Source: Planctomycetota bacterium
Lineage (GTDB): Bacteria > Planctomycetota > Planctomycetia > Pirellulales > Lacipirellulaceae
Assembly (NCBI GenBank): GCA_029781135.1
Contig: JAKOXH010000029.1
Span: 1 to 64,000, forward strand
Reading direction: 5' to 3'
Length of the DNA: 64,000 nt
Shown here: one piece after another, positions 25,323-34,101 of the stretch
Numbering within the stretch: the first letter of the stretch is position 1
How the letters are laid out: every line of letters starts with the position of its first letter
Position numbers and translations under genes: made by a program
Notes under the pieces: generated by a model
The model's input: only the letters and a program-made list of their open reading frames with translations
Databases searched by the model: none
Told to the model about the DNA's origin: nothing

Positions 25323-25472
25323 CGGTTACGCGACCTTGCTTGCGACGCACCCCAAAGAACCCGCCCGCACGACCCCTACAGGCGTTAACCCCATACGGAA
25401 GTTTAGCTTATTTCTACGTACCGGGGCAGCATTCTGGTCGCGAAACAATGCGTGCGATTGCTCCAACTGGCT

Positions 25473-26684
25473 CTACGCCGTGCTGTCGCCCCGCACAATC
25501 GTTAACGGCACCGGTGGTTCGTTTTTCCGGTAGCGAGATTGCCCGAACGACTTGCAGATTTCCTTGTACCGCAGATGGTTCGCCTCGATCGCCCAGTCTT
25601 CATGTTTAGGGTCGACCAACTCATAGTGCACGTTGCGTTGCCGCGGGACGTACCCCACTTCGGTGATCGCCCCGCGAATATCGTCGAGCGAAAGGTGATG
25701 GACGGTCCCCGCCTCGGAAACGACGTTCTCCTCGATCATGAGGCTGCCCATGTCGTTCGCGCCATGCAACAGTGCGAGTTGTCCGATCTTAAGACCTTGC
25801 GTTACCCAGCTCGATTGCAGATTGCGGAAATTATCGAGATACAACCGCGAAACCGCCAGGGTCTTTAGGTATTCAAACGCGCCGGCAGTCGGAACGTCGG
25901 CCATGTCGGTGTGCTCAGGCTGGAATGTCCAGCAGATGAACGCCGTGAAACCGCCCGTCTCGTCTTGCACCTGTCGCAAACGCTCAAGGTGTTCGATACG
26001 TTCAGCAAGCGTTTCCACGTGGCCAAACATCATCGTCGCAGTGCTATGACCGCCGAGTTCGTGCCAGGTGCGATTCACGTTGAGCCAGTCATCGGTGAGT
26101 GCCTTGCCGCGGGTGATGGCCCGCCGCACACGGTCGACCAGAATCTCGCCACCACCGCCCGGCAAACTCCCAAGCCCCGCGGCCTTCAACCGCTCGAGCA
26201 CCGCCTTCAGCGGCAGCTTCGATACCTTTGTGAAATGGTGAATTTCTGGTGGACTGAAGCCGTGAACGTTGATCCCCGGAAACTTCTGCCGGATGTCGCG
26301 CAGCAGCTCTTCATACCACTCGAGTTTGAAGTCGGGATGTAGCCCACCCTGCAACAAGACTTGTTCGCCGCCCAAGTCGAGCGTTTCTTGAATCTTCTGG
26401 TACAGCTCGTCGCGCTCGAGTACATAGCCTTCCGGCGACTTCGGTTTGCGATAAAAGGCACAAAAATCGCAAACGGCCGTGCAAATGTTCGTGTAATTGA
26501 TGTTGCGATCAATGCTGTAAGTGCGGTAATTCTCAGGGTGCAGTCGCCGCGAGACCTCATCCGCCGCACGCCCCAGGGCCGCTAAATCGTGTGATTCGAT
26601 GAGCCGCTGACCCTCTTCCAGCGTCAGCCGCTCGCCGCCGACCGCTTTATCCAATAAGTACTGATAATTTTGCAGTGCGACCAT
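25473..26684 (-). CDS. mqnC: Cyclic dehypoxanthinyl futalosine synthase (403 aa)
   Basis: Radical SAM enzyme of the futalosine menaquinone pathway that cyclises dehypoxanthine futalosine. The 4Fe-4S motif CTAVCDFC is at 68-75. MqnC-type blocks are present: QVLLQGGLHPD, INVHGFSPPEI, GSLPGGGGEILVDRVR, TATMMFGHVETL, TFQPEHT and GANDMGSLMIEENVV; these separate it from MqnE. The ATG at 26684 has AGGAGAT upstream with about a 10-nt spacer. It follows mqnA after 15 bases, so the two are probably co-transcribed. Confidence 0.95.
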   Translation of the reverse strand: MVALQNYQYLLDKAVGGERLTLEEGQRLIESHDLAALGRAADEVSRRLHPENYRTYSIDRNINYTNICTAVCDFCAFYRKPKSPEGYVLERDELYQKIQETLDLGGEQVLLQGGLHPDFKLEWYEELLRDIRQKFPGINVHGFSPPEIHHFTKVSKLPLKAVLERLKAAGLGSLPGGGGEILVDRVRRAITRGKALTDDWLNVNRTWHELGGHSTATMMFGHVETLAERIEHLERLRQVQDETGGFTAFICWTFQPEHTDMADVPTAGAFEYLKTLAVSRLYLDNFRNLQSSWVTQGLKIGQLALLHGANDMGSLMIEENVVSEAGTVHHLSLDDIRGAITEVGYVPRQRNVHYELVDPKHEDWAIEANHLRYKEICKSFGQSRYRKNEPPVPLTIVRGDSTA

Positions 26685-26699
26685 CGCCGTTTGATCTCC

Positions 26700-27563
26700 T
26701 TAGCCAGTCACCTTTGGCGTCGGACGCAAGTCCGAATCTACTGCCAACGCGTGTTCCCAGAATGTCCCCACATCAACACGTGGAGCTAAGTCAAGCTTCA
26801 CGCACAGGTCGTGGAACTGCCGCAACGCCGCCCGCTCTTGCCGTCCAAGTTCAAAGTGCAAATTATCACGCAGGTACGACTCGGCCAGCGTGCGCGAGAT
26901 GCCGACCAGCGGCGCTTCGTGAGCCGCGATTCGGTCCAAATTCTGGAGGCCGCGATCTCGTGCCGCGCTCAATACGCTTGTGACTTCCGTAACGTCGACA
27001 TCGCTGCGCGCGATCCACATCGCAAACACGAACGGCAAGCCGGTCCACTGACACCAGCGCTCACCCAAATCCCACACCTCGCAAAAGCCGCTCGCTCCTC
27101 GCTCCTCGCGCCTCGCTCCTTGCCCCTCCGTCATCGCCCGATCACCAATCAGCAGCACGGCATCCGCGTCGGTCGTTTCGGGGCCGCAACCAATTGGCAA
27201 CGGTTGTTTCGCCGGTCGCACGCCGCACATTTCGGCCAGCAGAATTTGGGTGAGAGCGGCACTTGTGCGCGAGCCTTCATCGAGGGCCACCGTCCGTACT
27301 TCCGACGGCGGCACGCGAAAGTGCAATTTCACGCTGAGCACCGGCCCGCGGCAGGCCACGCAAGCGTCGGAAACGATTCGATGCCCGGCCGCTCGAAAAA
27401 ATTCGACACTGGGCACGAGCGCCACATCCAGCCGCCCCGCCGCCAGCGAATCGGCCAGCCGGCTCGGCAAGTCGTAGGTAATTCGGGCATTCGGCGCAAG
27501 CTCCGGCAGCTCATACACCAGCGGCTTGCTATTCAGGTAATTCACAGCACCAATTCGCATCAT
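26700..27563 (-). CDS. mqnA: Chorismate dehydratase, menaquinone pathway (287 aa)
   Basis: First committed enzyme of the futalosine route, making 3-enolpyruvylbenzoate from chorismate. The N-terminus MMRIGAVNYLNSKPLVY and DVALVPSVEFFR are typical of MqnA, a periplasmic-binding-protein fold. A small non-family insert, EGQGARREERGASG, interrupts the fold near residues 149-162. It is encoded by a GAGGAGCGAGG repeat (27091-27128) that stays in frame. It heads the minus-strand mqnA-mqnC pair and is divergent from the DUF4139 gene; the 155 bases between them should hold both promoters. Confidence 0.93.
   Translation of the reverse strand: MMRIGAVNYLNSKPLVYELPELAPNARITYDLPSRLADSLAAGRLDVALVPSVEFFRAAGHRIVSDACVACRGPVLSVKLHFRVPPSEVRTVALDEGSRTSAALTQILLAEMCGVRPAKQPLPIGCGPETTDADAVLLIGDRAMTEGQGARREERGASGFCEVWDLGERWCQWTGLPFVFAMWIARSDVDVTEVTSVLSAARDRGLQNLDRIAAHEAPLVGISRTLAESYLRDNLHFELGRQERAALRQFHDLCVKLDLAPRVDVGTFWEHALAVDSDLRPTPKVTG
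27091..27128. repeat. GAGGAGCGAGG repeat inside mqnA
   Basis: Tandem CTCGCTCCTCG words in the coding strand of mqnA add GARREERGAS-type residues in frame. The same words occur upstream of the oxidoreductase at 15282-15315 and between the DUF2997 and DUF1257 genes (51890-51990). Confidence 0.75.
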
Positions 27564-27718
27564 TGACGCATTATACCGCTAGCGGGTGTGATTCGTCAGG
27601 CCGTCCGTTTGTTTCCGTTGGCACGCCCACGGTAAATTTCTAGGAACTTCTTGGGCCGCGCTTGCGTCTCAATCCCACGAATTTGTTCGACACTTGAATT
27701 CCGTTTCCAGGTACGCAC

Positions 27719-28954
27719 ATGCCCACGCACTTACCGATTCGCCGAGCCGTGCTGCGAGCGGCGGCAGCGCTAGCATCGGCCACTTTGGTCTTTCTCATTG
27801 TTCCCAACGCAGCGGACGCACGGGTGAAGCTGATTACGCTTCCCGTTCGCGAGCGAGTTGAAATTCAGCTCGATCACCCAAATGCCACGCTCGTGGAGGA
27901 AGAACGCGTGGTGCCGCTCGTCAAGGGCGCGAACCAGGTGGATTTCAGCTGGGCCAACACGCAGATCGATCCGAACACGATCGTGTTTCGAGTCGTCGGC
28001 CCGGCCGGCTCCGAAAAGCTCGATGTCACCGTCGCTTCGGTGAGCTACCCGCCCAATGAATCATCGCTCGTGTGGACAGTGGGGGCGAGCGCATCGGGCT
28101 CGGCCCGCGTCCGCATCAGTTATCTACTTGGCAACCTCACGAAGAGCTTCAACTATCGCGCCGTTGCCTCGCACGATGAAAAGCATCTTACTCTCGCCCA
28201 GTACATGCGACTCGACAACCTGGCGAACGAGTCGTTCCGCGAGACCAAGCTCTTCGCGGGTTTCGGGCCGCAATTCCAGAAGCCGATCGGCCTCAACGAA
28301 ACCAAGGAAGTGCTCGTTGAAAAGTTCGAAGCCGTGCCGATCGATAAGACGTACACCTGCAACCCGCAGGAATATGACTACCTCGACCGCGGGCAGAATA
28401 AGCTCCGCGTGCCGATGCACTACGTCATCAAGAACGACACGGCTCATCAGCTCGGCAAAGCGGTGTTGCCCTATGGCAAGGTGCGGATCTTCATCGAAGG
28501 CGCGGGCGATCAGGCACAAGCGGCCACGGCCTTCCTGGGCGAAGACTGGGGGAAATTCACGCCCAAAGATGATGAGATGCGGCTGTACCTCGGCGTCGCG
28601 CAAGACGTCGTCGTCAAACGCACGATTGACAAGAACGAAGCCAAGCGAGTGACCGGCAATTTGTACAACCACGATGTGGTCATCAAATACGAGATCGAAA
28701 ACTTCAAGAAGCAACCTGTCACGCTCGACGTAACTGAAAATCTGCCGTACGTGCGAAATGAAACGCGCGGCAACACGAATCGCGATGTCGACTACGACCT
28801 GCGCGAGGACACCACGTTCACTGGCGGGCCAGACCGAGAACGCAGCAGTTCCGAAAAGCTCGTCTTCCACGCCCAACTGCCGGCCGCCGACGCGAATGGC
28901 AAGGCTGAGAAGGTAATCCACAAACTGCATCTTACGTTCAAGAACGAATGGTAG
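27719..28954 (+). CDS. Exported DUF4139-like protein, copy 1 (411 aa)
   Basis: A signal peptide (hydrophobic stretch around LASATLVFLIVPNAADA) precedes a beta-rich domain with ERVVPLVKGANQVDFSWANTQIDPNTI. This aligns by eye with the tandem paralogue at 29148 (ETRVVTFKKGLNPLQFSWANTLIDPSSV). The C-terminal half has LPYGKVRIFIEG and NLPYVRNETRGN. DUF4139 proteins have no settled biochemical role. The gene is on the plus strand, divergent from mqnA and followed by its paralogue after 193 bases that hold a nested repeat. Confidence 0.75.
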   Translation: MPTHLPIRRAVLRAAAALASATLVFLIVPNAADARVKLITLPVRERVEIQLDHPNATLVEEERVVPLVKGANQVDFSWANTQIDPNTIVFRVVGPAGSEKLDVTVASVSYPPNESSLVWTVGASASGSARVRISYLLGNLTKSFNYRAVASHDEKHLTLAQYMRLDNLANESFRETKLFAGFGPQFQKPIGLNETKEVLVEKFEAVPIDKTYTCNPQEYDYLDRGQNKLRVPMHYVIKNDTAHQLGKAVLPYGKVRIFIEGAGDQAQAATAFLGEDWGKFTPKDDEMRLYLGVAQDVVVKRTIDKNEAKRVTGNLYNHDVVIKYEIENFKKQPVTLDVTENLPYVRNETRGNTNRDVDYDLREDTTFTGGPDRERSSSEKLVFHAQLPAADANGKAEKVIHKLHLTFKNEW

Positions 28955-28977
28955 ACGTTCCGCAGAACCGGACTAAT

Positions 28978-29122
28978 TTGCCACAGAGTTCACAGAGAGC
29001 ACAGAGATAATGGCAAATGACCAATGACCAAGCACCAATGACCAAGGCAGGCACATCGCTTGGTCATTTGGATTTGGTCATTGGGGTTTCACTCGGTGAC
29101 CTCTGTGTTCTCTATGGCAAAG
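28978..29122. repeat. Two-tier nested inverted repeat, CACAGAG outside, CCAATGACC inside
   Basis: Outer arms 28978-29006 and 29094-29122 are built of CACAGAG words (left TTGCCACAGAG, right CTCTGTG ... ATGGCAA). Inner arms 29016-29046 and 29059-29084 are built of CCAATGACCAAG words. Arms are imperfect but plainly complementary. It lies between the two DUF4139 paralogues. Confidence 0.8.
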
Positions 29123-29147
29123 AAACTTAATCCCAAGGTGGAAATTT

Positions 29148-30584
29148 ATGAAATCGATATCTCATATTTTCAGCTTTATCGTTCTTGCGTTTGCCTGTGG
29201 CAGTCAACTGCGTGCCGAAAATGTTGATCTGTCAACCGTGCCGAAGCGCGACAGCGTCCAACTTACCATCTACAACAGCGAAGATATCACACTCGTCCGT
29301 GAAACCCGCGTGGTGACGTTCAAGAAGGGCCTTAACCCGCTGCAATTCTCGTGGGCGAACACGCTCATCGACCCGTCGTCGGTCGAGCTCAAGTTCCTCA
29401 CGGCCGCCGACAAACTCGACGTCGAAGACACGACCTTCCCACACGACAAGCCGCAGATGCTGTATTGGAACGTGAAAAGTGAGTTCGACGGCGGGGCGAC
29501 CATCCAAATCACCTACTTCACCAGCGGCATCACGTGGAGCGCCGATTACGTCGCGATTGCCGACAAAGACGAACGCACACTCGATATCGACGGCTTCGTT
29601 CGCGTCACCAACAACAGTGGCGAGGAATACGAAAACGCCCAAATTCGCCTGGTCGTCGGCACGATCAATCTCGTCGAGAAGATCGCCGAACTGGCGAAAA
29701 TCCCCGTGGCGGACGTTAAGAAACTCAAGGAAGAATCGCAACTTGGCTTTCGCCGCGAGGTGTTAGGCCGGGCCATGGACCGCATGGCCGTCGGCGGTGC
29801 CGTTTCGGCCCCGGCTGCCGTCCCAGCCGAAGCGGCCAAGGAAAAAGAGATCATCAAGGAAGGCCTCAGCGAGTATTTCATCTACACGGTGGAAGGTACC
29901 GAAACGATTCCCAACGGCTGGTCGAAGCGGATGCGGAGCTTCGCGGGCAAATCGGTGCCGCTCAAAGTGCAGTATCGCTATCGGCCACGCGAGTACGGCG
30001 AACAGCTGGTCCGCATGTACCTAATGACCAACAACGAAGAATCGAAACTCGGCACCACGCCCTTGCCCGACGGCATCGTCCGCCTGTTCCGCAACAATGG
30101 CCGTGAAGGGCTCAGCTACCTCACGCAACAAACCATCAAATACATCCCCATCGGCGACAAGATCGAACTCAACCTCGGCGTCGATCCGGAGGTCGTCTTT
30201 GATCTGGCGAAGCTGCGCACGTCGCGTGACCACATCTGGATGCAAATCAACGGCACCGACAAGTTCCAACAAGTCGGCGAGGACTTGATCGAATCGCAGG
30301 TCAACGCCAATGTCGCCGGCTGGGACGACCACTGCCTCTATCGCCAGCAGATCCGCAACTACACAGGCAAACCGATTGACGTCGAAATCCGCCGGAGTTT
30401 CGGCGGCCACATCCTCTTCCGCAGCCAGCTTCAGCCCACGCAATTCGATTTTCAAACGGCCCAATTCACGGCCCAAATACCGGCCGGCGCGAAAAAAGAC
30501 CTGCTCTACGAAATCGTGCAGCACCAAGGCCGCAACACCAAGCAGAACAACGTGACACTGGAAACGGCCGAAGTGAAGCCGTAG
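29148..30584 (+). CDS. Exported DUF4139 protein, copy 2 (478 aa)
   Basis: Signal peptide (FIVLAFACGSQLRA) followed by the DUF4139 pattern SGITWSADYVAIADKDERTL ... GFVRVTNNSGEEYENAQIRLVVGTI and LPDGIVRLFRNNGREGL. The central region has an alanine/glutamate-rich linker (about 205-232). Compared with the upstream paralogue it is longer and more canonical. The stop codon TAG at 30582-30584 forms the first bases of a palindromic element that continues to 30642. Tandem duplication with divergence is inferred; function unknown. Confidence 0.82.
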   Translation: MKSISHIFSFIVLAFACGSQLRAENVDLSTVPKRDSVQLTIYNSEDITLVRETRVVTFKKGLNPLQFSWANTLIDPSSVELKFLTAADKLDVEDTTFPHDKPQMLYWNVKSEFDGGATIQITYFTSGITWSADYVAIADKDERTLDIDGFVRVTNNSGEEYENAQIRLVVGTINLVEKIAELAKIPVADVKKLKEESQLGFRREVLGRAMDRMAVGGAVSAPAAVPAEAAKEKEIIKEGLSEYFIYTVEGTETIPNGWSKRMRSFAGKSVPLKVQYRYRPREYGEQLVRMYLMTNNEESKLGTTPLPDGIVRLFRNNGREGLSYLTQQTIKYIPIGDKIELNLGVDPEVVFDLAKLRTSRDHIWMQINGTDKFQQVGEDLIESQVNANVAGWDDHCLYRQQIRNYTGKPIDVEIRRSFGGHILFRSQLQPTQFDFQTAQFTAQIPAGAKKDLLYEIVQHQGRNTKQNNVTLETAEVKP

Positions 30585-30642
30585 GTCAGACTTTAGTCTG
30601 ACCGAAATGAGTGGCAAGTCGGTCAGGCTGAAGCCTGACCTA
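30582..30642. repeat. Butterfly palindrome, GGTCAGRCT family
   Basis: Arms 30582-30605 and 30619-30642 are inverted repeats differing at three positions around a 13-nt loop. Each arm is itself a hairpin (GGTCAGACT/AGTCTGACC and GGTCAGGCT/AGCCTGACC). The A:T pair in one mini-hairpin is replaced by G:C in the other. The first three bases are the stop codon of the preceding gene, so the element may be its terminator. Confidence 0.85.
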
Positions 30643-30736
30643 CGCCCTGCCAGCAAAACGAGGGGCTGAAAATGCCGCGGCCCCAAGCTATACTCCAACG
30701 ACGTACATTCTCTGTCCCGTCGCTGGAGATTGCGGC

Positions 30737-33700
30737 ATGATTAGGCTTCGAATTTGGATTGTCATCGGGCTAAGTTTCGTATCCTGCATTTCTTCATCGC
30801 TTGCCGCTGAAGAAACGCAAACCGCCTTTTCCACGTTAAAGGTGCCGGAAGGCTTCACGATTGAAGTCGCGGCCAGCGCGCCGCTGATTCAGCGGCCGAT
30901 CGTCGCCGCGTTCGACGACGATGGCCACCTGTACGTGGCCGAGTCGTCCGGCTCGAACGACAAGGTTGAGAAACAACTCGCCGACAAACCACACCGTATT
31001 GTACGACTCGACGATACCGACGGCGACGGCAAGTTCGACCGCCGCACGGTCTTCGCCGAGCACCTCATGTTCCCCGAAGGCACAATGTTCTTCGATGGCT
31101 CGCTCTACGTGGCGGCCGTGCCCAGCATTTGGAAGTTCACCGACCGCGATGGCGACGGCGTGGCCGACGAGCGGGTCGAGTGGTTCCAAGGCAAGACGAT
31201 GACCGGCTGCGCGAACGACCTGCATGGCCCGTATCCCGGCCCCGATGGCTGGATCTATTGGTGCAAAGGGGCCTTTGCTGAACAAACTCACATGGTGAAT
31301 GGCCGCGAGTGGAAAACGAAGGCCGCGCACATCTTCCGCTGCCGCCCCGATGGCAGCGGCTTCGAGCCGGTCTTCACGGCCGGCATGGATAACCCGGTCG
31401 ACATTTCATTCATGCCCGACGGCGAGCGGATCGTGTGCGGCACCTATTTCAACGGCGACCCACGGCACGACGGCATCGCTCATGCCGTTTACGGCGGCGT
31501 CTGGGGCAAGCAGCACAATGTAATCGATGGCCACCCGCGCACCGGCGAGCTGATGCCGCTCCTGGTCACGTACTTCAGTGCGGCCGCGTGCAGCGGTTTC
31601 GAACGCTACGACTCCGACGCATTCGGCCCTGAGTATCGCGACAATCTCTTCCTCTGCCAGTTCAACTTGCGCAAGGTCACGCGGCACGTATTGAAACCGA
31701 GCGGCAGCACGTATGAATCACAAAATAGCGATCTGGTCAGTTCCGACTTCGTCGATTTCCACCCGACGGACGTGGTTGTCGACGCCGACGGTAGCCTGCT
31801 CGTCATCGATACGGGCGGCTGGTACAAGCTCTGCTGCCCGACGTCGCAACTATGGAAGCCAGATATTTTGGGCGGCATTTATCGCGTTCGCCGCACGGGT
31901 GCCAAGGCACCGCACGACCCGCGTGGCCGCGAAATCAAATGGAATGATCGCACGCCGCCCCAACTATGGGATGATCTTGCCGACGCCCGTTCTGCCGTCC
32001 GCAAACGGGCAACGCGCGAACTGGCTCGCCGCCACGATGACCCGACACTTAAGAAATTCGTCGACGAACTCTCCAAAGGCACGGCGGCAGCCGCCATGGC
32101 GGCTACTACTACGAGCGGCGCATCCGCACCGGCAGCTGGCCATTGCGATGCGAAGGCGGCAGCAAATGCCCGCGCCTGGGCACTCGTCCAAATCAATAGC
32201 GCTGCAACGAATCAACTGCTGCGCCACTTGCTCACGAATGAGGACGAGCAGATTCGTCACATCGCGCTTTACGCCGCGAGCCTAAACCGCGACGCGGCGG
32301 CGGCCCCGGAAGTCTTGCGGTTGCTGCAAACCGATTCACCCGCCAATTGCCGCATTGCCGCCGAAACGCTGGGTCGCATCGGCGAACGCCGCGCCGTGCC
32401 GCAACTCTTGGCGACCGCCGCCAAAGCCGATGACCGTATCCTGCAGCATTCCGTCATCTATGCGCTCATCGAACTGGCCGATGTCGCGGCCACTCGCAAG
32501 GGTCTGGCAGATAGTAACCCCAAAACAGCTGCCGCGGCGCTGATCGCTCTCGACCAAATGGCGGGCGGCGATTTGAAGCCGACCGACGTGATCCCACACC
32601 TCAATGCCAGCGATGAAACTCTGCGTCAGGCCGCGTTGTGGATCGTCATGCACCGCACCGAATGGGGCAGTGAACTGAGCGATTGGGTCCGTGGACAGTT
32701 GAAGTCACTGCCGCCGAAAGCAGAAAACGCGGCGGCCGCGGCAACTCCTTCCAATCTTGAGACCTTGATTCGCACATTCGCTGGAAATTCGGCGATCCAG
32801 AATTTGCTCGCGGAGGTTGCTATCAATCACGATTCGACGGCGCAAGTCCGCACGCTGGCGCTGCAAGTCATGGCGGCCGCCAAGCTGCGCGAACCGCCCG
32901 CTTGCTGGATCGACGCCGAGGCGAAAGTCATCGGGGCCGCCGAAACCGCGCTGTTGCCCCTGGCAATCGGCGCCGCCCGTTCGCTGCCACCGGCCGCTTT
33001 GGCGAATGAACCGCTAAAGAAATCACTCATCGCTATCGCCGAAGCGACCAAATACGATACTGCCCTGCGCGTCGACGCCTTAGCAGTCATCAGCGCCAAT
33101 CTGCCCGGCCTTACCGACGGCCAATTTCAGTTGTTGCAGCAGGCGCTGGCGACGGAAAACCCGGTGCCGCTGCGGTCGGCGGCCGCCGAGGGCATCTCGA
33201 AAGCTCATCTCACGCCCGCTCAACTTGCGCGGCTCTGCGGCATCGTACGCACCGCAGGGCCGACGGAAATGAACCGTCTCTTCGCGCCTTTCGCCGAGTC
33301 GCAAGATGAGAAACTCGGCCTGCAGTTGCTGGCCGCGCTCAAGGAGAACCCCGGTTTGTCGGCTGTCCGCTTGGATCTGTTGCGCGAAGCGCTCACCAAG
33401 TACAGCCCTGCGGTGCAGCAAGCCATCCGGCCGATCGAGGCGCTGGTCAACGTCGATGCCGACGCCCAACGCAAGCAAATTGAAAGCTTGCTGCCGCAAC
33501 TGGCCAAGGGCGATATTCGTCGCGGTCACGTCGCTTTTTACAGTGCGAAAGCCGTTTGCTCGACGTGCCATCGCCTAGGCATCGGCGGGGGCAACATTGG
33601 CCCCGATCTTTCACATATCGGCCAAACGCGCACCGAACGCGATCTGCTCGAATCGATCCTGTTCCCCAGCCTGAGCTTCGTGCGCAGTTACGAACCTGTG

Positions 33701-33931
33701 TTGATCACCACCGTCGAGGGCAAGACGATCAACGGCGTGATCAAGGACGAAGGCCCGCAGGAATACGTCGTCGCCACGGGCCCCGATGAAATTGTGAAAG
33801 TCGCCCGAGCTGACGTTGACGAAATCCAGCCAAGCAAAGTCTCAATCATGCCCGCCGGACTCGATAAACAACTCAGTACGCAGGAACTGATCGACCTCGT
33901 CGTGTTCCTCAAGAATTCGACGAACCATTGA
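30737..33931 (+). CDS. PVC-type haem-binding CxxCH protein with dehydrogenase-like propeller and HEAT repeats (1064 aa)
   Basis: A signal peptide precedes a membrane-bound-dehydrogenase/NHL-like propeller: LKVPEGFTIEVAASAPLIQRPIVAAFDDDGHLYVAES, then RDGDGVADERVEWFQG. HEAT-like repeats fill about 420-880. The C-terminus is a cytochrome-c-like domain with VCSTCHRLG (C941, C944, H945) and MPAGLDKQLSTQELIDLVVFLKNS, which includes a candidate axial Met. This layout is typical of planctomycetes, where such exported proteins are often linked to sugar oxidation. The product here is not identified. It is preceded by a butterfly palindrome (30582-30642). Confidence 0.9.
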   Translation: MIRLRIWIVIGLSFVSCISSSLAAEETQTAFSTLKVPEGFTIEVAASAPLIQRPIVAAFDDDGHLYVAESSGSNDKVEKQLADKPHRIVRLDDTDGDGKFDRRTVFAEHLMFPEGTMFFDGSLYVAAVPSIWKFTDRDGDGVADERVEWFQGKTMTGCANDLHGPYPGPDGWIYWCKGAFAEQTHMVNGREWKTKAAHIFRCRPDGSGFEPVFTAGMDNPVDISFMPDGERIVCGTYFNGDPRHDGIAHAVYGGVWGKQHNVIDGHPRTGELMPLLVTYFSAAACSGFERYDSDAFGPEYRDNLFLCQFNLRKVTRHVLKPSGSTYESQNSDLVSSDFVDFHPTDVVVDADGSLLVIDTGGWYKLCCPTSQLWKPDILGGIYRVRRTGAKAPHDPRGREIKWNDRTPPQLWDDLADARSAVRKRATRELARRHDDPTLKKFVDELSKGTAAAAMAATTTSGASAPAAGHCDAKAAANARAWALVQINSAATNQLLRHLLTNEDEQIRHIALYAASLNRDAAAAPEVLRLLQTDSPANCRIAAETLGRIGERRAVPQLLATAAKADDRILQHSVIYALIELADVAATRKGLADSNPKTAAAALIALDQMAGGDLKPTDVIPHLNASDETLRQAALWIVMHRTEWGSELSDWVRGQLKSLPPKAENAAAAATPSNLETLIRTFAGNSAIQNLLAEVAINHDSTAQVRTLALQVMAAAKLREPPACWIDAEAKVIGAAETALLPLAIGAARSLPPAALANEPLKKSLIAIAEATKYDTALRVDALAVISANLPGLTDGQFQLLQQALATENPVPLRSAAAEGISKAHLTPAQLARLCGIVRTAGPTEMNRLFAPFAESQDEKLGLQLLAALKENPGLSAVRLDLLREALTKYSPAVQQAIRPIEALVNVDADAQRKQIESLLPQLAKGDIRRGHVAFYSAKAVCSTCHRLGIGGGNIGPDLSHIGQTRTERDLLESILFPSLSFVRSYEPVLITTVEGKTINGVIKDEGPQEYVVATGPDEIVKVARADVDEIQPSKVSIMPAGLDKQLSTQELIDLVVFLKNSTNH

Positions 33932-33953
33932 TTTGAATCGGGAATTTGCTCGA

Positions 33954-33990
33954 CTCCCTCGCCCTTTGGGAGAGGGCCGGGGTGAGGGCG
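33954..33990. repeat. CCCTTTGGGAGAGGG-type hairpin
   Basis: CTCCCTCGCCCTTTGGGAG forms a short stem, followed by AGGGCCGGGGTGAGGGCG. This is a repeat found dispersed in many bacterial genomes. A shortened relative occurs at 58784-58817. It lies 23 bases after the stop of the CxxCH protein. Confidence 0.7.
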
Positions 33991-34101
33991 ACCTGGCAAA
34001 AATTACTACAAATTGACGGTCTAATGCACACTGTTCGATGCAGTGCTTGCATCGAAGTTCCAACCCAATTTGCCGCCGGCGTGTTGTTCCTGGCAAAGTG
34101 A

